Source: Bacillus sp. 03113
GTDB taxonomy: Bacteria > Bacillota > Bacilli > Bacillales > Cytobacillaceae
Assembly (NCBI RefSeq): GCF_006546985.1
Contig: NZ_VATK01000018.1
Coordinates: 1 to 64,000 of the forward strand
Reading direction: 5' to 3'
DNA length: 64,000 nt
Below the pieces are notes generated by a model. That model was not told the origin of the DNA and searched no databases. It saw only the letters and a program-made list of their open reading frames with translations. The position numbers and the translations under genes were made by a program. Shown here piece after piece: positions 58,700 to 64,000 of the stretch (the first letter of the stretch is position 1; every line of letters begins with the position of its first letter).

Positions 58700-59102
58700 A
58701 AAACCACTCCCTATCCTTTTTTCAAACCTATGGCAAATTCCTGCAACCGACAGCTGTTGAAGATTTATATCTTCATAAGTAGTATATTTTCTTTTCCATA
58801 GACAACCCCTTTACAACACGATGTATAAATTAAGATGTCATACTTCTTTTTTTATTTTACCCTTAATTAAAAAGAAATTCTACCTAAAAAATTGAAATTT
58901 ACAAACAATTTGCTTGTTTTTTAAAAAAAAGAGACTAAAGAACTATCAAATAACGCTTGATTTCAGTAAAAAAGTATGGAGTTGTAATAATCCATTACGA
59001 TATTTTATTGTAAATTTTAACAATTATATATAGTTAAAGTGTAAAATGGAACTAGTGAGTTGTCATTCCATACATATTAACAGTAGAACAAGGAGGGTAC
59101 AA
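58700..59102. other. AT-rich divergent spacer between ytzE and ythP
   Basis: About 400 bp without a supported gene. One short hairpin TTGAAGAT / ATCTTCAT near 58757. The 19 codons open upstream of the ythP ATG have no family-like sequence. Promoters for both genes must lie here but none stands out. Confidence 0.5.
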
Positions 59103-59816
59103 ATGCCTTTATTAAAGGTAGATATTCAGAAAGCCGGATATGAGAAGAAAAAAACAATTATTGAAAATATCCATTTTGATGTGAAGAAAGGTGAGCTTAT
59201 TGGTTTAATAGGACCAAATGGAGCTGGAAAAAGTACAACTATTAAAAGCATTTTAGGCTTGATTGAGAACAAAGAAGGAACTATTTCTTTTCAGGAAGGA
59301 ATAAAATACTCATACATACCTGAAAAACCTCTATTTTATGATGAGCTTACTCTTTGGGAGCATTTAGATTTTATTGCTGCAGTTGAGAAGCTGCAACAGA
59401 ATGAATATAAGACTTATGCACATGAACTTCTAAAAATGTATAAGCTATATGATCACGCGAATGAATTTCCGATTACATATTCAAAGGGCATGCAGCAAAA
59501 AGCAATGTTGATTTTATCCTTTATTATTCAGCCAGAAGTCTATATTATTGACGAGCCTTTTATTGGATTAGATCCAAATGCGATGAGGTTATTTTTAACT
59601 ACGATCGAAAAAGAGCGCCTGCGTGGTGCAGGAATCTTAATGTCAACCCATGTGTTAGATACAGCTGAAAAGGTTTGTGATCGTTTTATATTATTGGTAA
59701 AAGGAAGAATTGCTGCTTTTGGAACCTTAGATGAGATAAGAGAGCAATGTAAGTTAAGCGAAGGCTCTTTATTTGATTGCTATCACAAGCTGGCAGAGGA
59801 TCATGAGGATGAGTAG
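59103..59816 (+). CDS. ythP: ABC transporter ATPase YthP (EcsA-like)
   Basis: 237 aa from ATG 59103 with AAGGAGGGT upstream. Walker A GPNGAGKSTT, signature region YSKGMQQKAML, Walker B VYIIDEP, H-loop STHVLD. The signature reads SKGMQ rather than SGGQ, as in EcsA-type proteins. Operon with ythQ, overlapping 8 bp. Confidence 0.9.
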   Translation: MPLLKVDIQKAGYEKKKTIIENIHFDVKKGELIGLIGPNGAGKSTTIKSILGLIENKEGTISFQEGIKYSYIPEKPLFYDELTLWEHLDFIAAVEKLQQNEYKTYAHELLKMYKLYDHANEFPITYSKGMQQKAMLILSFIIQPEVYIIDEPFIGLDPNAMRLFLTTIEKERLRGAGILMSTHVLDTAEKVCDRFILLVKGRIAAFGTLDEIREQCKLSEGSLFDCYHKLAEDHEDE

Positions 59817-60981
59817 CAGGAAATTATTTTTGAGCCGGTTAATTCGTGGCTGGAAGTTTCAATATAGTGTTATTCGATCGATTGCTGATTGGACAGTTAT
59901 CCTTTATATCGTGATACCAGGGGCGGTAATCGGTGCGTTTATTTATCATTCATGGTGGCAAACCGAGCCTAAATGGATTGAAAATATTCCATTTAGCGTT
60001 ATTTTATTGATTGTTTATGTGCTTAGTTGGAATGGAAATTTCCGAACCTTTGTTCAAGATGCAGACAGAGTATTTTTGATAAAAAATAAATCAATGTATA
60101 TCGGTTTAAAGAGGCGGGGATTTTTTTATTCCATTTCTTATCAATTTATTTCCATCCTACTTATCTATATTTTGCTTCTCCCTTTTTTAGTAAAACAATA
60201 TAGTTTTACATTGGAAAAAAGTCTTTTATTTTTAATATGGTTCTTTTCCATTAAGCTTTTAATTTTGTATTTAAAAATAAAATTAAGACAAATATCAAGA
60301 AAGTTACGTAGAATCGGAATAGGAATCCTATTGTTTATTACCATAAGTTGGTTTACACAATTCATGTTTTATATGAATACAAAAGGGTGCAGTTGGATAA
60401 TTCTATTATTTGGAATTTGTTTTTTGAGTACAGCCATCTATTTATCTACTTCCATGTTACGAAAGAATTATTTGGATATTGAACTAGAAACCGAGCAGAA
60501 TGAAAAATTGAAGTATGTCCATCTTATTCTTCATTTTTCTACCGATGTTGAAAAAACCATTCATACTACTAGAACAAAACCGTTTCTTTTTAGAAAATCA
60601 ACAAATCTATTTAAAAATCGGAGTCCTAGAAACGGCTTAATCGAATTATTTATAAAAATATTCATCCGAAATTCTTCCTACTATGCTATTTATATTCAAA
60701 TGGTCATGGTAACAAGCGGTGCATTGATTTTTATTCCGCCAATTTGGATAAAGGCGATTATTTTTGTTAGCTTTTTGATTATGATGAATGTTTGGTTGTC
60801 TCTTCTTTGGGGAAAGGTGATTGATTCTCACCCTTTATCAAAAAGATATAAGGAAGAGCTTTTCTTCATTGAAGCAAGAAAAAGAACCATTTTTATTTTA
60901 TTTTGCCTTTCATTAATTATCATTGGACTAGCTCTAAGTTTTTCCATTTTTTTAAAAGCAATAGCACCATCGCTTTCATAA
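59809..60981 (+). CDS. ythQ: ABC transporter permease YthQ (EcsB-like)
   Basis: 390 aa from ATG 59809 (GAGGA 8 bp upstream; other in-frame starts at 59773 and 59803 are less well placed). About eight to ten membrane segments with a basic N-terminus (SSRKLFLSRLIRGWK). EcsB-like permease partner of YthP. Substrate unknown. Confidence 0.88.
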   Translation: MSSRKLFLSRLIRGWKFQYSVIRSIADWTVILYIVIPGAVIGAFIYHSWWQTEPKWIENIPFSVILLIVYVLSWNGNFRTFVQDADRVFLIKNKSMYIGLKRRGFFYSISYQFISILLIYILLLPFLVKQYSFTLEKSLLFLIWFFSIKLLILYLKIKLRQISRKLRRIGIGILLFITISWFTQFMFYMNTKGCSWIILLFGICFLSTAIYLSTSMLRKNYLDIELETEQNEKLKYVHLILHFSTDVEKTIHTTRTKPFLFRKSTNLFKNRSPRNGLIELFIKIFIRNSSYYAIYIQMVMVTSGALIFIPPIWIKAIIFVSFLIMMNVWLSLLWGKVIDSHPLSKRYKEELFFIEARKRTIFILFCLSLIIIGLALSFSIFLKAIAPSLS

Positions 60982-61060
60982 AAATTGATTTCTTATATAA
61001 TAGGAATTGTAGTTACTTTCGCTTAAATCTTAAAGTGAACTGGAAGATGAGGTGAATGAT

Positions 61061-62479
61061 GTGAGTGAAAATATGTGGCTAGATGAAGTTGAAAAAAGAA
61101 AAAATTTGTTGCTTCAAGATACACAAAAGCTTCTGCAGATAAAAAGTATATTAGACGAAGAAAATGCGACCGAAGATGCACCATTAGGGAAAGGTGTAAA
61201 GGAAGCGTTACTATTCATGTTAGACTTAGGACAAAAAGATGGGTTTACAGTAAAAAATGTTGGCAACCTAGCTGGTCACATTGAGTTTGGATCGGGCGAG
61301 GAATGTATTGGCATCCTTTGTCATGTAGATGTTGTGCCTGAAGGTAAAGGATGGTCAACAGATCCGTTTGGAGCTGAAATAAGTGATGGAAAAATCTTTG
61401 CCCGTGGAGCGTTAGATGATAAAGGTCCAACAATGGCTGCTTATTATGCGATGAAAATCGTGAAGGAGCTAGAGCTGCCCATTAACAAGCGTATTCGGAT
61501 GATCATTGGCACTGATGAGGAAAGCGAGTGGCGTTGTATCGAACATTATTTTCAGCATGAAGAAATGCCAACAATAGGCTTTGCGCCTGATGCTGACTTT
61601 CCTATCATTAATGCTGAAAAAGGAATTGCCAATTTTGATGTTGTTCAACAAAAAACAGCTTCTGCAAGTTTAGTGGATGCAGAATTGGAAGTAATTTCTT
61701 TTACAGCAGGCAGAAGATACAATATGGTTCCTGATGAGGCAGAAGTGAGCTTAATAATTAAAAAAAATCAGTCCGATTTGATTAAGCAATTTGAAGATTT
61801 TTTAACCGAATTTAATCTTGAAGGTCATTATTTTTCAAACAATGAAGAATTAATATTTGTATTAAAAGGGAAATCAGCACACGGAATGCAGCCTGAACAA
61901 GGAATTAATGCTGGAATTTACTTAGCTGAATTTCTTTCAAAGCGAAATATTGATGATCAAGCAAAGCATTACTTACAATTTGTTACTACATACTTTTTCA
62001 ACGATACAAAAGGGATTAGCTTAAATTTAGCTTATTCGGATGATACAACAGGAGATGTAACGATAAACGCTGGTTTGCTTTCCTACACAAATAAAGAAGG
62101 AGGTAAACTCGGCCTAAATCTGCGCTATCCAGTGACCTATCAAATGGAGGAAAGAAAGATGGAATTGGAGAAGTTTCTTTTGAAGAAAGAATTTATTATC
62201 ACTAATTTCTCTAATTCTAAACCACATTATGTGGGAGAGGACGATTTTTTAATAAAAACGCTAAGAAGGGTATATAAAGAACAAACGAATGATAATCCAG
62301 AGCTGTTAGCTATTGGTGGAGCAACCTATGCGCGCACATTGAAATCTGGAGTTGCTTTTGGCCCTCTTTTCCCAGGAAGAGAGGATATTGCTCATCAAAA
62401 AGATGAATATATGTATGTTGAAGATATTCTTAGAGCTACTGCTATTTATGCACAAGCCATTTTTGAGCTTGCGAAATAA
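61061..62479 (+). CDS. pepV: Dipeptidase PepV (YtjP), M20 family
   Basis: 472 aa from GTG 61061, with GATGAGGTGA 6 bp upstream; an in-frame GTG at 61052 overlaps that site. Zinc ligands seen in LCHVDVVPEG (His, Asp), ARGALDDKGP (bridging Asp), GTDEESEW (Glu pair) and APDADFPI (Asp). Cleaves dipeptides in the cytosol. Length fits PepV. Confidence 0.92.
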   Translation: MSENMWLDEVEKRKNLLLQDTQKLLQIKSILDEENATEDAPLGKGVKEALLFMLDLGQKDGFTVKNVGNLAGHIEFGSGEECIGILCHVDVVPEGKGWSTDPFGAEISDGKIFARGALDDKGPTMAAYYAMKIVKELELPINKRIRMIIGTDEESEWRCIEHYFQHEEMPTIGFAPDADFPIINAEKGIANFDVVQQKTASASLVDAELEVISFTAGRRYNMVPDEAEVSLIIKKNQSDLIKQFEDFLTEFNLEGHYFSNNEELIFVLKGKSAHGMQPEQGINAGIYLAEFLSKRNIDDQAKHYLQFVTTYFFNDTKGISLNLAYSDDTTGDVTINAGLLSYTNKEGGKLGLNLRYPVTYQMEERKMELEKFLLKKEFIITNFSNSKPHYVGEDDFLIKTLRRVYKEQTNDNPELLAIGGATYARTLKSGVAFGPLFPGREDIAHQKDEYMYVEDILRATAIYAQAIFELAK

Positions 62480-62540
62480 TCTGTCTAGTAGAAGGTAAAT
62501 AAGATTTTTGGTGAAGTGGATTAATAAGGAGTGAATGACG

Positions 62541-63410
62541 ATGAAATTTGCCATTATGAATGGGGAAATGATCCCTCGCTCAGAAGCAAAGATTGATATA
62601 GAAGATCGAGGTTATCAATTCGGGGACGGGGTGTACGAGGTTATTCGCGTATACAACGGCGTGCTGTTTACCGGCAAGGAGCATTTAAAAAGACTTTTAG
62701 AAAGTTGTAAAAAAATAGAGATTCATTTGGAATATACCATTGAAGAGCTGATTTCATTGCTAGAAAGATTAGTAGCAAAGAATCAATTATCTTTAGGAAC
62801 GATATATTTACAAATTACAAGAGGAATTTCTCCAAGAAGCCATGCATTTCCTCTTGAAAGTCCAAGACCAACATTTATTGCCTATACTAATGAATTTGAT
62901 AGACCTTTGGAACAAATGAAGTCCGGCACAAATGCAATCGTTTGTGAGGATATTCGCTGGCTGCGTTGTGATATAAAAAGCTTAAATCTGCTTGGGAATA
63001 TTCTTGCTAAGCAAAAGGCAAAAGAAGCAAAATGCTATGAGGCTATTCAGTATAGGGAGAAAATCGTAACTGAGGGCAGCTCTTCGAATATTTGGATGGT
63101 AAAGGATGGGGTAGTCAAAACACACCCAGCTAATCATTTCATTTTGAATGGGATCACAAGACAGAAAATTATTCAAGTTTGTCAAATTAACAACATTTCC
63201 ATAAAAGAAGTTTCTTTCACTTTAGATGAATTAAAAGAAGCAGATGAAGTATTTATGTCAAGCACAACCTCAGAGGTAATGCCGCTGGTAGAAATAGGTG
63301 GAGTAAAGGTGCGAGATGGAAAATGCGGGCCAATTACCTTTCAATTGCAACAGCTATTTGAAAAAGAAATTATAAAGGAATGTGGGGCTTTATATGCTAG
63401 GCTTCTTTAA
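62541..63410 (+). CDS. dat: D-amino-acid aminotransferase
   Basis: 289 aa from ATG 62541 (AAGGAGTGA 7 bp upstream; an ATG at 62535 is too close). PLP class IV: catalytic Lys146 in RCDIKSLNLLGN, EGSSSNIW and STTSEVMP binding loops. Makes D-glutamate and D-alanine type amino acids for the cell wall. Lies after pepV, which may supply amino acids. Confidence 0.93.
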   Translation: MKFAIMNGEMIPRSEAKIDIEDRGYQFGDGVYEVIRVYNGVLFTGKEHLKRLLESCKKIEIHLEYTIEELISLLERLVAKNQLSLGTIYLQITRGISPRSHAFPLESPRPTFIAYTNEFDRPLEQMKSGTNAIVCEDIRWLRCDIKSLNLLGNILAKQKAKEAKCYEAIQYREKIVTEGSSSNIWMVKDGVVKTHPANHFILNGITRQKIIQVCQINNISIKEVSFTLDELKEADEVFMSSTTSEVMPLVEIGGVKVRDGKCGPITFQLQQLFEKEIIKECGALYARLL

Positions 63411-63425
63411 CAGATAATTAGAAAT

Positions 63426-63456
63426 AATAAGGGTGATCGATTCGGTCACCCTTATT
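63426..63456 (+). terminator. Hairpin after dat
   Basis: AATAAGGGTGA (63426-63436) pairs perfectly with TCACCCTTATT (63446-63456). No T-run beyond the stem, so a weak or non-canonical terminator. Confidence 0.65.
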
Positions 63457-63485
63457 CAATATACTTATGTGCGTATCGAGATTCA

Positions 63486-63697
63486 GAGCTGATCAAGTCG
63501 CTTTCAACGTACAGGAAGTACTAGTGCCGATTTTGTCACAGGACGTGGCGTTCTTAATCGGCCGCTTTTCTTATTTGTCTAGCTCCAGCGACTAGCCCTT
63601 GTGAAAAATAACCCTTTGTCTCTAAAAGCAAAAAACGCTTTTGGAGCCAAAAGAACATTTTTCTTCAGGGCTGATCAAGTCGCTTTCGCTTTTCTTT
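63486..63697. repeat. Composite of family C core and family B copy 6
   Basis: Left part (63486-63572): a family B end, GCTGATCAAGTCGCTTTC, runs into the family C core ACGTACAGGAAGTACTAGTG and returns to CCGCTTTTCTT. Right part (63574-63697): a full family B copy with arms AGCGACTAGCCC and GGGCTGATCAAGTCGCT, a third version of the covarying pair (GAC/GTC). It reaches the stop codon of the cysteine synthase-like gene. Confidence 0.8.
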
Positions 63698-64000
63698 ATA
63701 CAAATAGGTCACTTGATAAATACCTTTCGCCAGTGTCGCATACAATAAATACAACAACATCATTTGGTTGTAATTGTTTGGCGACCTGAACGGCGGCAAA
63801 ACAAGCTGCTCCTGAGGATGGACCAACTAAGATTCCTTCTTCTTTTGCAAGTCGCCTTGTGTATTTATAAGCTTCTTCATCCGTAATTAAATGAATTTCA
63901 TCATACACTTGTTGATTTAATATTTCTGGAATAAATCCTGGACTTGTACCAACTAGCTTGTGTTTTCCAGGTTGCCCTCCAGATAATACAGGGGATCCTG
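63696..64000 (-). CDS. Cysteine synthase-like PLP enzyme, C-terminal part (5' end outside window)
   Basis: The last 100 codons are visible. Readable segments: SPVLSGGQPGKHKLVG, TSPGFIPEILNQQ, EEGILVGPSSGAA (phosphate/substrate loop) and the ending IVCDTGERYLSSDLF. This is the C-terminus of the OASS/CysK family, making cysteine from O-acetylserine and sulfide. B. subtilis has the paralogue ytkP in this chromosomal region, so it may be that rather than main cysK. The N-terminus with the PLP Lys is beyond the window. Confidence 0.88.
   Translation of the reverse strand, partial: GSPVLSGGQPGKHKLVGTSPGFIPEILNQQVYDEIHLITDEEAYKYTRRLAKEEGILVGPSSGAACFAAVQVAKQLQPNDVVVFIVCDTGERYLSSDLFV

Overview
The window looks like chromosome from a low-GC, spore-forming Bacillaceae bacterium (Bacillus or a close relative). 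Reasons: AT-rich DNA with strong AGGAGG-type ribosome binding sites, frequent GTG/TTG starts, T-box and SAM-I riboswitch control, TreR/CcpA-type sites, a cse60 sporulation gene, and a gene order close to the B. subtilis yt* region (menA, menFDHBE, ythAB, luxS, ytkD, pckA, metK, asnB, ytpAB, ytqAB, leuS, ytfP, ytgP, ythPQ). It is mostly core metabolism. No prophage, CRISPR array, transposase or rRNA gene was seen.

Layout. 1-1412: a tRNA cluster (Ser-TGA partial, fMet, Asp, Phe, His, Gly, Ile, Asn, Ser-GCT, Glu) ending in a terminator. Three of its tRNAs (fMet, Phe, Asn) are each preceded by a broken copy of their own 5' part, interrupted right after GAGCA by a small hairpin element. 1.9-9.9 kb: complete glycogen operon glgBCDAP. 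10.0-15.3 kb: yteA, then the trehalose locus treP-treA-treR with two TreR operators and cre sites. 15.3-23.3 kb: menaquinone genes menA and menF-D-H-B-E. 23.4-26.9 kb: a DUF1540 mini-protein, a cytochrome bd-like menaquinol oxidase (ythAB) and a beta-carbonic anhydrase. 27.3-34.6 kb: yidD, luxS, a cardiolipin synthase, ytkD, an alpha/beta hydrolase, pckA and a DCC thiol protein. 34.7-39.0 kb: SAM riboswitch-metK and asnB. 39.3-44.5 kb: C39-like protease, ytpA-ytpB, the tRNA-modification pair mnmL/mnmM (ytqA/ytqB) and small proteins. 44.6-48.8 kb: ABC transporter plus DesK/NarL-type two-component system, then a lipoprotein cupin. 49.0-58.7 kb: T-box-leuS, rhodanese, NUDIX, AI-2E family transporter, cse60, ytfP, ytgP (MurJ-type flippase), rsuA-type pseudouridine synthase and ytzE. 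59.1-64.0 kb: ythPQ ABC exporter, pepV, dat and a truncated cysteine synthase-like gene.

How it fits together. glgC makes ADP-glucose, glgA/glgB build glycogen and glgP degrades it. Trehalose imported by treP is split by treA under treR and carbon-catabolite control. The men genes make the quinone that the adjacent ythAB oxidase would use. metK and leuS are controlled by leader RNAs.

Intergenic regions are littered with hairpin repeats in at least three families. Family A (12.6, 36.7, 39.1 kb) is about 180-210 bp with long inverted arms. Family B (20.5, 21.6, 28.3, 35.1, 55.9, 63.6 kb) is about 120 bp with compensatory base-pair changes between copies. Family C (27.0, 51.7, 63.5 kb) carries an ACGTACAGGA...GTACTAGTGC core. 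The tRNA-embedded element and the covarying family B hairpin are the strongest candidates for something undescribed.
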